Of a DNA stretch of 64,000 nucleotides, positions 26,327-35,746 are shown piece by piece (positions within the stretch are counted from its first letter, which is position 1; every line of letters begins with the position of its first letter). The DNA lies in assembly GCF_000382265.1 (NCBI RefSeq), contig NZ_KB907974.1, forward strand, positions 62,001 to 126,000, in the 5' to 3' direction. The translations under genes and the position numbers were made by a program. This stretch comes from Yoonia vestfoldensis DSM 16212 (GTDB taxonomy: Bacteria > Pseudomonadota > Alphaproteobacteria > Rhodobacterales > Rhodobacteraceae). The notes under the pieces are model-generated. The model was given only the letters and a program-made list of their open reading frames with translations. It had not been told where the DNA came from and searched no databases.

Positions 26327-27336
26327 TGGATGCTATCAACGCCTTTGTGGTGCTTGCCAATTTCGTCATTGTGCCGGGGCTTGCCTATGGCGCGCAGCTT
26401 GCCTTGGGCGCGCTTGGTGTCACGCTGATCTACGGGATCTTGCGGTTTTCCAACTTTGCCCATGGCGATACCATGGCTTTTGGCACCGCGATCACGATCA
26501 TCGGCACCAATGCCCTGATCGCGGCAGGCATCACCTTTGGCCCGCTGCCCACCGCGCTGATCGCCCTGCCTCTCGGGATCGCGGTCACTTGTCTGCTTCT
26601 GCTTGGCACCGACTGGGCGGTCTATAAATTCTACCGCACCAAGAAAGCCGCCCCCGTCATCCTTGTGATCGTGTCGATGGGCGTGATGTTCATCATGAAC
26701 GGCGTCGTGCGGTTCATCATCGGCGTGGGTGACATCAATTTCGCCGATGGCGAACGGTTCGTCATCACCGCACGCGGGTTCCGCGAGGCGACGGGTCTGG
26801 CCGAAGGGCTCGCGATCCGCACCACGCAGGTCATCACCGTCGTCGTGGCCCTGATCGCCATGGCGTTGCTGTTCTGGTTCCTCAACAAGACCCGCACCGG
26901 CAAATCCATGCGCGCCTTTTCCGATAACGAGGATCTGGCGCTGCTGTCGGGCATCAATCCCGATTGGGTAGTCAAGGTGACGTGGATGATCGTTGCGGCA
27001 TTGGCCACGACGGCGGGCGTGCTTTATGGCCTCGATAAATCCTTCAAGGCCTTTACCTATTTCCAGCTGCTGTTGCCGATCTTTGCCGCGGCCATCGTGG
27101 GCGGGTTGGGCAGCCCCTTGGGCGCCATCGCAGGCGGGTTCGTCATCGCCTTCAGCGAGGTCACCGTGACCTATGCATGGCGGCGCGTCGTGGCTTACCT
27201 TGTCCCCGAGGATATGGCGCCAGAGGGTCTCCTCCAGCTTATGTCGACCGACTATAAATTCGCCGTCAGCTTTGCGATCCTGATCGTGGTCTTGCTGTTC
27301 AAGCCGACCGGCCTGTTCAAAGGGAAATCCGTATGA
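26326..27336 (+). CDS. Branched-chain amino acid type ABC permease, LivH type
   Basis: A 336-residue inner-membrane permease with about eight hydrophobic segments. Family features: GLAYGAQLALGALGVTLIYG, ILRFSNFAHGDTMAFG and the EAA-like region RAFSDNEDLALLSGINPDWV. The start is the ATG overlapping the preceding stop; an upstream in-frame ATG at 26308 lies inside that gene and would add six residues. Forms the translocation pore with LivM. Confidence 0.93.
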   Translation: MDAINAFVVLANFVIVPGLAYGAQLALGALGVTLIYGILRFSNFAHGDTMAFGTAITIIGTNALIAAGITFGPLPTALIALPLGIAVTCLLLLGTDWAVYKFYRTKKAAPVILVIVSMGVMFIMNGVVRFIIGVGDINFADGERFVITARGFREATGLAEGLAIRTTQVITVVVALIAMALLFWFLNKTRTGKSMRAFSDNEDLALLSGINPDWVVKVTWMIVAALATTAGVLYGLDKSFKAFTYFQLLLPIFAAAIVGGLGSPLGAIAGGFVIAFSEVTVTYAWRRVVAYLVPEDMAPEGLLQLMSTDYKFAVSFAILIVVLLFKPTGLFKGKSV

Positions 27337-28637
27337 ACCCCGCTATCCGCACCCCGATGCTGTTCGGTTTCGTCGCTGTCCTGATGATCGGCACGGGGAT
27401 CGTGCAGGGCTGGAACTCGGCGCTCTTGATCCTGAACATGGGGCTGATATCCGCGATCATGGCGCTGGGCGTCAACCTGCAATGGGGTTTTGCGGGATTG
27501 TTCAACATCGGCGTTATGGGTTTTGTGGCACTTGGGGGCCTGGCCGCTGTGCTGATCTCGACCCCGCCGACCGAGGGCGCATGGGCCGCCGGTGGCTGGA
27601 ATATCGTGATCGGGCTTCTGCTTGGGGCGGCAACCGTGGTCGGTGCCATCCTTGCGCAAAGCCGGATGGCTGCAGGGCGCCTGCGCACACTGACGACGCT
27701 GGGCATTCTGGTCGCAGGTTTCTTCGTCTACCGCGCTGTTTTCGATCCGGGTGTCGATGCCATCGAAGCGATCAACCCCTCTGTCAGCGGCAATATCGGC
27801 GGTCTGAACCTGCCCGTGCTGCTGTCTTGGCCTGTGGGTGGCCTGCTGGCGGCGGGTGCCGCCTGGATCATCGGCAAGACAGCACTTGGCCTGCGGTCCG
27901 ACTATCTGGCCATCGCGACGCTGGGCATCGCAGAAATCATCATCGCGGTGCTGAAAAACGAGGACTGGCTGTCGCGTGGCGTCAAAAACGTGATCGGCCT
28001 TGACCGGCCCGTCCCGTTCGAGATCGAGTTGCAGCAGGACCCCACCTTCGTCCAACGTGCAGTGGGCCTTGGGCTTGATCCGGTGACGGCCTCGGGCATC
28101 TATACCAAACTGGCCTATTCGGCACTGTTCGTGGTCGTTCTGCTGATCTTGCTCTGGATGGCGCAGATGGCGCTGAAAAGCCCGTGGGGCCGCATGATGC
28201 GCGCGATCCGCGACAATGAAACCGCCGCCCGCGCGATGGGCAAGGATGTGACCGCACGGCATTTGCAGATCTTCATCCTTGGCTCGGCCATCTGCGGGAT
28301 CGCGGGCGCGATGATGACCACGCTGGATGGGCAGTTGACGCCCGGCAGCTATCAGCCGTTGCGCTTTACCTTCCTTGTCTGGGTCATGGTGATCGTCGGC
28401 GGGTCGGGCAACAATTTCGGCGCGGTGCTGGGCGGTATCCTGATCTGGTGGCTATGGGTGCAGGTGGAACCGATGGGCCTTGCGCTGATGAACCTGTTGT
28501 CAAGCGGGCTGGAAGACGGCAGCGCCTTGCAGACACGGATGATCGACGCCGCTGCCCATATGCGCCTGCTGACCATGGGCCTTTTGATGCTGATCGTGCT
28601 GCGGTTCAGCCCGCGCGGGCTGATCCCCGAACGCTGA
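27333..28637 (+). CDS. Branched-chain amino acid type ABC permease, LivM type
   Basis: A 434-residue permease partner. Contains LGVNLQWGFAGLFNIGVMGF, the coupling region RDNETAARAMGKDVTARHLQ and the C-terminal RFSPRGLIPE ending common to LivM. About ten hydrophobic segments. It is longer than many LivM proteins because of an insertion near residues 80-150 that holds additional hydrophobic and loop sequence. The ATG overlaps the LivH stop by four bases. Last gene of the transport cassette. Confidence 0.92.
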   Translation: MNPAIRTPMLFGFVAVLMIGTGIVQGWNSALLILNMGLISAIMALGVNLQWGFAGLFNIGVMGFVALGGLAAVLISTPPTEGAWAAGGWNIVIGLLLGAATVVGAILAQSRMAAGRLRTLTTLGILVAGFFVYRAVFDPGVDAIEAINPSVSGNIGGLNLPVLLSWPVGGLLAAGAAWIIGKTALGLRSDYLAIATLGIAEIIIAVLKNEDWLSRGVKNVIGLDRPVPFEIELQQDPTFVQRAVGLGLDPVTASGIYTKLAYSALFVVVLLILLWMAQMALKSPWGRMMRAIRDNETAARAMGKDVTARHLQIFILGSAICGIAGAMMTTLDGQLTPGSYQPLRFTFLVWVMVIVGGSGNNFGAVLGGILIWWLWVQVEPMGLALMNLLSSGLEDGSALQTRMIDAAAHMRLLTMGLLMLIVLRFSPRGLIPER

Positions 28638-28648
28638 CTTGTTCTTGG

Positions 28649-28674
28649 CCCCCGCCTTGATAGAAAGGCGGGGG
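28649..28674 (+). terminator. Hairpin after the Liv cassette
   Basis: A perfect 10-bp stem CCCCCGCCTT/AAGGCGGGGG with a 6-base loop, 11 bases after the LivM stop and 18 bases before the acylase start. No T tract follows, so it may stabilise mRNA or terminate only in part. Confidence 0.55.
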
Positions 28675-28692
28675 AATTGAATGGGGTAATGC

Positions 28693-31164
28693 ATGATCAC
28701 GCTGTTTCGCTGGGCTGTCCGACTGACCACTGCGCTGATCGTGCTGGTGGTCGCGGCCGGTGTTCTGGCCTGGTATTTCGCCACACGGTCCCTGCCCGAT
28801 TACAATGCTACGGCAGAGGTCGCGGGCATCACCGCCCCTGTGGAAATCGTGCGCGACAACGCCAATGTGCCGCATATCTTCGGGGCGACGGACGCGGATG
28901 TGTTCTTTGGCCTTGGCTATGCCCATGCGCAGGACCGGCTGTGGCAGATGACGATGCTGCGCCGCACCGTGCAGGGGCGGTTGTCAGAGCTTTATGGCAC
29001 CCGCACCCTTGGCATCGACGAGGTGCTGCGCCGCTATGATCTTTATAGCGCCGCCTCCATGTCTGTCGCGGCACAGGACGACCGGACGTTGGCCGCGCTG
29101 ACGGCCTATGCCGATGGGGTGAACACATGGCTGGAAGAGGTGAACAAAGGCGCATTGGGCCGGGGCGCCCCCGAGATGTGGCTGTTCAACCATCCGATCG
29201 CCCCATGGCAACCCGCTGATTCCATCGCGATCCTGAAGCTGATGGCGCTGCAACTGACCTCATCGCTGGAAAACGAGGTGCTGCGCGCGCGTGTGTCGCT
29301 GGTCGTCAGCCCCGACCGGCTGCGCGATATCCTGCCCGATGATCCGGGCAGCGGTGTCGCGGCCCTGCCGTCCTTCGCAGAACTTGTGCCCGGCGTCGCG
29401 CCGAACCAGCCCAATACGCGCATCGCCTATGACCCGTTGATGCCGGTGCCGCCGCGCGCCTTTGCGGGTGCATCGAACGCCTGGGCCGCCAATGCCACAC
29501 GGTCGGCGACAGGATCGACCCTGCTGGCCAATGACCCCCATCTGGGGCTAACGGCGCCCAGCATCTGGTTTCTGGCGCGGCTCGAACTGGCAGACGGCGG
29601 CGTGATCGGTGGGACCATTCCCGGTCTGCCCGTGATCCTGACAGGCCGCAGCGCCAATCTGGGCTGGGGGCTGACCACGGCCAATGTCGACGATCAGGAC
29701 GTGTTTCTGGAAGAGGTGAACCCCGCCAACCCCGAGGAATACCGTGGCCTTGACGGCTGGCAAAGGTTCCGCAGCCGCGACAGTATCATCACCGTCAAGG
29801 ACGCGCCCGCCGTCACGATCCGCCTGCGGTGGACAGACAACGGCCCGGTGATGCTACGCGACCAGTTCGATCTGGGCACGATCACGCCCCCCGGCCATGT
29901 CACTGCCATCGGCTGGACTGCGCTGTCGCAGGCGGACACGTCGATGTCGGCGGCCATGGCGCTGATGCGCGCGCGCAATGTGGATCAGGCGATCGAAGCC
30001 GGCGCATTGCACGTGGCCCCCGCGCAGAACATCACGCTGGCCGACCGTAACCGCGTGGCGATGCAGACGATTGGTGCCATGCCGATGCGCGATGCGGGTC
30101 ATCAAAGCCAGGGGCGCTATCCCAGTTTCGGATACCTGCCGGAAAACCGCTGGCAGGGCATGTTTCCCTATACGGAAAACCCGCGTTTCGTGAACCCCGA
30201 CGGCGGGATCGTCGGCAATACAAACAACAAGATGATCGACCGCCCCTTTCCGCGCCACGTGTCCTTCGACTGGGGCGACACGCAGCGCGTGATCCGCTGG
30301 CGGCGGTTGATGCAGGCGCGCGAGGTGCATACCCGCGACAGTTTCATCGAAGCGCAGCTTGATACCGTCAGTTTCACCGCGCGCACCCTGCTGACCTTCA
30401 TGGGGGCCGATCTGTGGTTCACCGGCGATGCAGCACCTGACGGCACGCCCGAACGACGCCGCCAGATCGCGCTCGAACTGCTGGCCGCGTGGAACGGCGA
30501 GATGAACGAACATCTGCCCGAACCGCTGATCTATGCTGCCTGGGCGCGGGCATTTCAGGCGCGGGTGATCCGCGATGAACTGGGGCCGCTGGCCGCCGAA
30601 TTCACCCATCTTGACCCTGTCTTTCTGGAACGGATTTTTCGCGACATCGACGGCGCTTCTGTCTGGTGCGACGTGATCCAGTCCGCCCCGGTCGAGACCT
30701 GTTCCGATATCGCCCGTCAGGCGCTGGACGAGGCGCTGATCTGGATCAGCGAAAACCACGGGCCTGCTGTCGAAGCCGTCCGCTGGGGCGATGCGCATGA
30801 GGCGACGCATGACCATCCGGTGCTGGGCACGACCCCGATTCTCAGCTGGATCGTCAATATCCGCCAATCCACCAGCGGGGGTGACAATACGCTGATGCGC
30901 GGGCGGACCCGCGGCACCGGCCCTGCCCCGTTCCAGAACGTGCATGCAGCGGGCTATCGCGGCGTCTATGATTTTGCCGATCCCGACAGTTCGGTATTCA
31001 TTTCACCAACCGGGCAATCGGGGCACCCGCTGTCGCGCTATTACGACAACCTGGGTGAATTGTGGCGGCGCGGCGAATATATCCCGATGTCACTGGACCC
31101 GGATCTGGCCCGTGCGGCGGCGGTGGGTGTCACGACGCTGGTGCCGGTGGAGAGTTCGGAATAG
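28693..31164 (+). CDS. Penicillin acylase family protein (Ntn hydrolase)
   Basis: An 823-residue N-terminal-nucleophile hydrolase precursor. A membrane anchor near residues 10-30 (LIVLVVAAGVLAWYFA) is followed by the alpha-chain region with PHIFGATDADVFFGLGYAHA. The predicted autocleavage site precedes Ser261 in GASNAWAANA, and LLANDPHLGLTAP follows, which is typical. The beta chain ends with SPTGQSGHPLSRYYD. Members hydrolyse amide bonds in beta-lactams or acyl-homoserine lactones (quorum quenching); sequence alone does not distinguish them. It stands between the Liv cassette and the convergent hflX. Confidence 0.9.
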   Translation: MITLFRWAVRLTTALIVLVVAAGVLAWYFATRSLPDYNATAEVAGITAPVEIVRDNANVPHIFGATDADVFFGLGYAHAQDRLWQMTMLRRTVQGRLSELYGTRTLGIDEVLRRYDLYSAASMSVAAQDDRTLAALTAYADGVNTWLEEVNKGALGRGAPEMWLFNHPIAPWQPADSIAILKLMALQLTSSLENEVLRARVSLVVSPDRLRDILPDDPGSGVAALPSFAELVPGVAPNQPNTRIAYDPLMPVPPRAFAGASNAWAANATRSATGSTLLANDPHLGLTAPSIWFLARLELADGGVIGGTIPGLPVILTGRSANLGWGLTTANVDDQDVFLEEVNPANPEEYRGLDGWQRFRSRDSIITVKDAPAVTIRLRWTDNGPVMLRDQFDLGTITPPGHVTAIGWTALSQADTSMSAAMALMRARNVDQAIEAGALHVAPAQNITLADRNRVAMQTIGAMPMRDAGHQSQGRYPSFGYLPENRWQGMFPYTENPRFVNPDGGIVGNTNNKMIDRPFPRHVSFDWGDTQRVIRWRRLMQAREVHTRDSFIEAQLDTVSFTARTLLTFMGADLWFTGDAAPDGTPERRRQIALELLAAWNGEMNEHLPEPLIYAAWARAFQARVIRDELGPLAAEFTHLDPVFLERIFRDIDGASVWCDVIQSAPVETCSDIARQALDEALIWISENHGPAVEAVRWGDAHEATHDHPVLGTTPILSWIVNIRQSTSGGDNTLMRGRTRGTGPAPFQNVHAAGYRGVYDFADPDSSVFISPTGQSGHPLSRYYDNLGELWRRGEYIPMSLDPDLARAAAVGVTTLVPVESSE

Positions 31165-31190
31165 GACTTTCTGGCCTCCGGCGGGGATTA

Positions 31191-31215
31191 CGGTGAATTG
31201 TGAAACAATTCACCG
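31191..31215. terminator. Hairpin between the convergent acylase gene and hflX
   Basis: An 11-bp perfect stem CGGTGAATTGT/ACAATTCACCG closing a GAA triloop. It is symmetrical and could act on both strands. No clear T tract on either side. Confidence 0.5.
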
Positions 31216-31229
31216 CGCTCGGAAGATGA

Positions 31230-32504
31230 TCAGAGGCGGTTGAACCGTTCCTGCTGCAATGCTGTCCACAGCACCGTCATGCGGTAACCGTCTTCGGTCT
31301 GCTGGTCGTCGGTGACGATGCCGGCCTCGAACAGCCAGGCGCGTTTGCGCCCTTCTGCAAAGGTCAGGGTCAGGACAACCTCTGAGCGCGGGTCTTTCAG
31401 CTTTTCAGGGATCGCGGCCAGAAGCGCGGGCATCCCTTCGCCCGTCAGCGCGGAGACAGCGAAAAGATCATCGGTGCGCGCGGCCTGATTGACGCGGCCT
31501 TCATAGGCCTCGCCTTGCAGCAGATCGACCTTGTTCCAGACCTCGATCAGCGGCGCGTTTTCGGCGACACCGAGTTTTTGCAGGATCGCCATGACATCGC
31601 GCGCCTGTTCTTCGGTCTGGTCGTGGCTGATATCGCGGATATGCAGGATCAGGTCGGCGTCCAGCACTTCCTCTAACGTCGCGCGGAAGGCCGCGACCAG
31701 TTCGGTCGGCAGGTCGGAAATGAAACCCACCGTGTCGGACATGATCACCTCGTCGCCCGTGGGCAGGGTGATCTTGCGCATCGTGGGGTCGAGTGTCGCG
31801 AACAGCATGTCCTTGGCCAACACATCCGCACCGGTCAACATGTTGAACAGCGTGGATTTGCCAGCGTTGGTATAGCCCACAAGCGCGACGATCGGGAACG
31901 GCACCTTGGCGCGGGACGCGCGATGCAGCGCGCGGGTCTTGCCCACCTTTTCCAGCTGGCGGCGCAGGCGCACCAACTGGTCGTCGATGGCGCGGCGGTC
32001 GGCCTCGATCTGGGTTTCACCCGGACCGCCGACAAAACCAAGCCCGCCACGCTGGCGTTCAAGGTGGGTCCAGGCCCGCACCAGCCGCGTGCGCTGATAG
32101 GACAAGGCCGCCATTTCGACCTGCAACACGCCTTCGGAGGTGCGGGCACGGTCGCTGAAAATCTCGAGGATCAGGCCGGTCCGGTCCAGCAGTTTGACCC
32201 CCCAGGCCTTTTCAAGGTTGCGCTGCTGCACGGGTGTGACGGGGCCATCGACCAACACCAGTTCGACCTTGGCCTCGGCAAAGGCCAGGCGCAATTCCTC
32301 GATCTTGCCTTTGCCAAAGAGCTTGCCCGCGTGCAGTTTGGGCAGGCGTACGATATCGGCACCGACCACGTCAAGGTCGGGCAAAGCAGCGGCCAGCGCC
32401 ACCGCTTCGGCCAGCGCGGGCACGGGGGCACGGCGGCTGTGGTCGGATTTCAGTTCCGGGTGCAGCACCCAGGCCCGCGTGACGGGCTTGTCGTGTTCTA
32501 GCAA
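31230..32504 (-). CDS. hflX: GTPase HflX
   Basis: A 424-residue ribosome-associated GTPase that rescues or splits stalled ribosomes. N-terminal HflX domain (VVGADIVRLPKLHAGKLFGK, DGPVTPVQQRNLEKAW), then RGGLGFVGGPGETQIEADRR. The G domain has G1 GYTNAGKST, G3 DTVGF and G4 NKVD. The start appears to be TTG two bases beyond the hfq stop; no ATG near by fits. The hfq-hflX pair is widely conserved. Confidence 0.95.
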   Translation of the reverse strand: MLEHDKPVTRAWVLHPELKSDHSRRAPVPALAEAVALAAALPDLDVVGADIVRLPKLHAGKLFGKGKIEELRLAFAEAKVELVLVDGPVTPVQQRNLEKAWGVKLLDRTGLILEIFSDRARTSEGVLQVEMAALSYQRTRLVRAWTHLERQRGGLGFVGGPGETQIEADRRAIDDQLVRLRRQLEKVGKTRALHRASRAKVPFPIVALVGYTNAGKSTLFNMLTGADVLAKDMLFATLDPTMRKITLPTGDEVIMSDTVGFISDLPTELVAAFRATLEEVLDADLILHIRDISHDQTEEQARDVMAILQKLGVAENAPLIEVWNKVDLLQGEAYEGRVNQAARTDDLFAVSALTGEGMPALLAAIPEKLKDPRSEVVLTLTFAEGRKRAWLFEAGIVTDDQQTEDGYRMTVLWTALQQERFNRL

Positions 32505-32506
32505 AG

Positions 32507-32740
32507 CTATTCTTCGCCTTCATATAGACTGATAGGCTGCGCCGGCATGATGGTGGAAATCGCGCTTTTGTAGACAAGCTGAGATTGACCATCGCGGCGC
32601 AGCAGCACGCAGAAGCTGTCAAACCAGGTGATCACCCCCTGCAATTTGACACCGTTGACCAGAAAGATCGTGACAGGAACCTTGGTCTTGCGGACATGGT
32701 TCAGAAACGCATCCTGCAGATTTGCTTTATCGGCGGCCAT
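32507..32740 (-). CDS. hfq: RNA chaperone Hfq
   Basis: A 77-residue Sm-like hexameric chaperone that pairs small RNAs with mRNAs. Sm1 motif region [20 protein letters not shown], then [20 protein letters not shown] and the Sm2 motif [12 protein letters not shown] (YKHAIST in E. coli). Short C-terminal tail, normal for alphaproteobacteria. The ATG follows an AAAAAAAGGG stretch. Its gene is followed directly by hflX and preceded by trkH; note the open frame continues upstream but that part is antisense-like and unrelated. Confidence 0.97.
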   Translation of the reverse strand: MAADKANLQDAFLNHVRKTKVPVTIFLVNGVKLQGVITWFDSFCVLLRRDGQSQLVYKSAISTIMPAQPISLYEGEE

Positions 32741-32849
32741 GACGACACCCTTTTTTTGTTCTTGCGGCCGCAGACCGGCCCCCCGTATCACGCGCAGTAT
32801 GTCGTGCCGCCCAAAGAGTTTCCAGCCCCAAAAAACAACCGCTTGCCAC

Positions 32850-34370
32850 CTAGCGTTGCCAGATCTCGGGGTTGAAGAGCGCAATGATCGCCAGCGTCTC
32901 GAGCCGCCCAAGCACCATCGCACCGGCCAGAATGATCTTGGCAGCCTCTGGCAGGGCGGCATAAGAGATCGGGCTTTCGGCGGCGACAACGGCCAAGGGC
33001 CCGGTCGTCGACAAGGACGCGACAGTCAGCACCATGCCGGTCTCGAACGGCACGCCGGTCAGCGACAAAAGCAGCATGACGGCCGCGATGCTGAGCGCGA
33101 ACAGCATGAAGAAAACCCATGAAATATAGGCACCTTGCCTGCGGATACGGCGTGCATCGCGCCCACCGCCACCCACGGACGAAGGCGACAGCAGCCGTTC
33201 CTGTTCGCGTTCCAGGTGCCGGAACAGGGCGTAGATCCGCAAGAGCTTGACCCCGCCTGCGGTCGTGGCGACCCCGCCGCCGATCAGCGCCAGCCCGATC
33301 AGGAACAGCCCCGGCGTGGACAAGCGCGACCAATCCGTCGCCTCGCCCCAGAATTGCGATTCAAAGCCGGTCGTCGTCAGGAAGGACGTCACGGTGAACA
33401 GCGTTCCCCAGAACGCGATCAGCATATCCGGGACGCCGAATGATGCATTAATGTCAGTATTCGCGAAAAAATGGCGCAGGAACAGCGCCGATGTCGCCAA
33501 GCCGATCAACACAACAGCGGTCATGAACTCGGGGTCGCGCCACAGCCTTTGGTTGCGTTCTTCGGCCAGCCCCTGAGAGAAGGTCAGCCGCGACAATGCA
33601 AAGACGAAAAAGGTGAAGATCAGCACTTCGCCCAGAAACCCGGAGGCCGCGAAATAAAGCCCGCCGATGGGCGTGATTCCCGAGGTCGACAGGACCGCCA
33701 TCGCATGCGCAAGCGCGATATACGATCGTTCGCCAAGCATCATCAGCCCGATCCACAACACGAGTGTCAGCCCCATATAGACCGGGGTCAGCGCCAGCGT
33801 GTACCGCAGCAGCCGCTCGGACGGGTCTGCGACAGCGCCAATCTGGGTGAAGGTGCCCGTCGTGCCGCGCCCGACCGCGGCGGTGGCCCGCACCTCGAAG
33901 CCGCCAAGGTTCATCGGGGCGAAAATCGACACTGCCGTGATCCAGACCAGCAGCCCGCCCAACCAGCCAACCGTCGACCGCCACAGATGCTGCGACGCGG
34001 TCACGTCGTCGCCGCCTTCGTAGACGGTGGCGCCCGTGGTGGTAAAGCTCGACACCATTTCGAACCAGGCATCCAGAAAGGTCGTGTCGCCGACCGCCTC
34101 GTAGAACGGGACCGCAAACATGAGCGGCAGCACGGAAAACGCTGCAAGTAGCCCGATCAACTGGCTGCGTGCCACGTTCCCCGGCGCATAGCCCGACATC
34201 GTCAGCCCGATCAGCAGCGTCAGGACCGAGAACAGGATGAAACCGTAGAAAAACACCCGCATGGTGGTGAAATCCTCGACCACGGCGGCATGGGCGGCGG
34301 GCAGCAGCATTGCGATGGCGCCCAGCCCCATCAATACCACGAAAAACGGAAGGCGGATGATCCACTGCAT
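32850..34370 (-). CDS. trkH: TrkH family potassium uptake protein
   Basis: A 506-residue K+ channel-like transporter subunit. Several membrane-pore-membrane repeats are seen; the selectivity-filter-like sequences include [32 protein letters not shown] and [10 protein letters not shown]. About ten hydrophobic segments. Works with the cytoplasmic gating protein TrkA, whose stop overlaps this start (TGATG). The hfq gene follows after 109 bases. Confidence 0.94.
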   Translation of the reverse strand: MQWIIRLPFFVVLMGLGAIAMLLPAAHAAVVEDFTTMRVFFYGFILFSVLTLLIGLTMSGYAPGNVARSQLIGLLAAFSVLPLMFAVPFYEAVGDTTFLDAWFEMVSSFTTTGATVYEGGDDVTASQHLWRSTVGWLGGLLVWITAVSIFAPMNLGGFEVRATAAVGRGTTGTFTQIGAVADPSERLLRYTLALTPVYMGLTLVLWIGLMMLGERSYIALAHAMAVLSTSGITPIGGLYFAASGFLGEVLIFTFFVFALSRLTFSQGLAEERNQRLWRDPEFMTAVVLIGLATSALFLRHFFANTDINASFGVPDMLIAFWGTLFTVTSFLTTTGFESQFWGEATDWSRLSTPGLFLIGLALIGGGVATTAGGVKLLRIYALFRHLEREQERLLSPSSVGGGGRDARRIRRQGAYISWVFFMLFALSIAAVMLLLSLTGVPFETGMVLTVASLSTTGPLAVVAAESPISYAALPEAAKIILAGAMVLGRLETLAIIALFNPEIWQR

Positions 34371-35746
34371 CAGAAAAAGTCGATCGAGACCTGCAAGAGC
34401 CGTTCCACCTCTGGAACATCGGCAGCCATGGCGAAAATGGCGATGACATCGCCTTCCTCGATCCTTGTGTCGGCGGTGGGGCGGATCACTTTGCGTTCCT
34501 TCATCATGCCACCGATCAGCGTGCCTTCGGGGAAATCGATATCCTTGATCTTCTGGCCTGCGATGGGCGATGTGCTCAGGACCTGCGCCTCGATCACCTC
34601 GGCCTCGGCGTCGCCGATGGAATAGACGTTGCGCACGCGGCCATGCCGGATATGGCGCAGGATCGAACTGACCGTGGTGGCGCGCGGGTTGATATAGGCG
34701 TCGATATCAAGCGGGCCCATCAGCGGCACGAGCGTCGGGTCATTGACCAGACAGATCGCCATGGCGCAGCCCATTTCCTTGGCGCGGACCGAGGCAAGCA
34801 GGTTCGTCTTGTCGTCATCGGTCACCACAAGCACCGCATCGGCATTCAATATTCCCGCCTCGTCCAAAAGCGCCGTGTCCAGCCCGTCACCATGCAGCAC
34901 GATGGTCCGGTCCAGCGTGTCAGCCGCGCGTTCGGCGGCGACGCGGTCCTTTTCGATGACCTTGACGCGGACCCGTTCGGAGCGCGCCTCCAGCGCCAGC
35001 GCGACACCAAGGCCGACATTGCCGCCACCGATGATGACGATCCGTTCCTGTTTCGACTGCGTCTTGCCAAAGATTTCCAGCGTGCGGTTCAAATCCTCGG
35101 TATGGGTGAACAAATAACATTCATCGCCCGCGAAAATCTGGTCCTCTGCCGATGGGACGAACAATGTCCCGTCGCGGCGGATACCCACGACGATGGCGCG
35201 CAGCGTTGAAAACAGGTCGGTCAATTGCCGCAGCGGCGTGTTGATGACAGGGCAATCATCATCGATCGTGATCCCCAGAAGCTGGGCACGCCCGTCAAGG
35301 AAACTTTCGGTGTCAAATGCCGCTGGCGCGGCGAGGCGCTGCAACGCGGCCTCGGCCACCTCGCGCTCGGGCGAGATCACGACGTCGATCGGCAGATGAT
35401 CCTTGCGATACAGATCACCGTAGGCGGGTTCCAGATAGGTCTGCGCGCGCAGGCGGGCGATCTTGCGCTGCACGGCGAATACCGAATGGGCGACCTGACA
35501 GGTGACCATGTTTACTTCGTCCGAATAGGTCGCGGCGATGATCATGTCCGCATCCCGCGCCCCTGCCCGTTCCAGCACGTCAGGGTGGCTGGCAAAGCCC
35601 GTTACACCCTGCACATCCAGCGTGTCGGTCGCGCGGCGCACCAGTTCGGGGTTGTTGTCCACGACGGTGACGTCGTTCTTTTCGCCCGACAGATGGCGCG
35701 CGATCTGCCAGCCGACCTGACCCGCGCCGCAAATGATGACCTTCAT
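34370..35746 (-). CDS. trkA: Trk system potassium transporter TrkA
   Basis: A 458-residue cytoplasmic gating subunit with two RCK/NAD-binding halves: KVIICGAGQVGWQIARHL at the start, then VVDNNPELVRR; the second half begins IVIIGGGNVGLGVALALE. TrkA-C domains follow each half. It starts four bases inside ntrX and ends on the trkH start, so the Ntr and K+ genes form one operon, as in other alphaproteobacteria. Confidence 0.96.
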   Translation of the reverse strand: MKVIICGAGQVGWQIARHLSGEKNDVTVVDNNPELVRRATDTLDVQGVTGFASHPDVLERAGARDADMIIAATYSDEVNMVTCQVAHSVFAVQRKIARLRAQTYLEPAYGDLYRKDHLPIDVVISPEREVAEAALQRLAAPAAFDTESFLDGRAQLLGITIDDDCPVINTPLRQLTDLFSTLRAIVVGIRRDGTLFVPSAEDQIFAGDECYLFTHTEDLNRTLEIFGKTQSKQERIVIIGGGNVGLGVALALEARSERVRVKVIEKDRVAAERAADTLDRTIVLHGDGLDTALLDEAGILNADAVLVVTDDDKTNLLASVRAKEMGCAMAICLVNDPTLVPLMGPLDIDAYINPRATTVSSILRHIRHGRVRNVYSIGDAEAEVIEAQVLSTSPIAGQKIKDIDFPEGTLIGGMMKERKVIRPTADTRIEEGDVIAIFAMAADVPEVERLLQVSIDFF

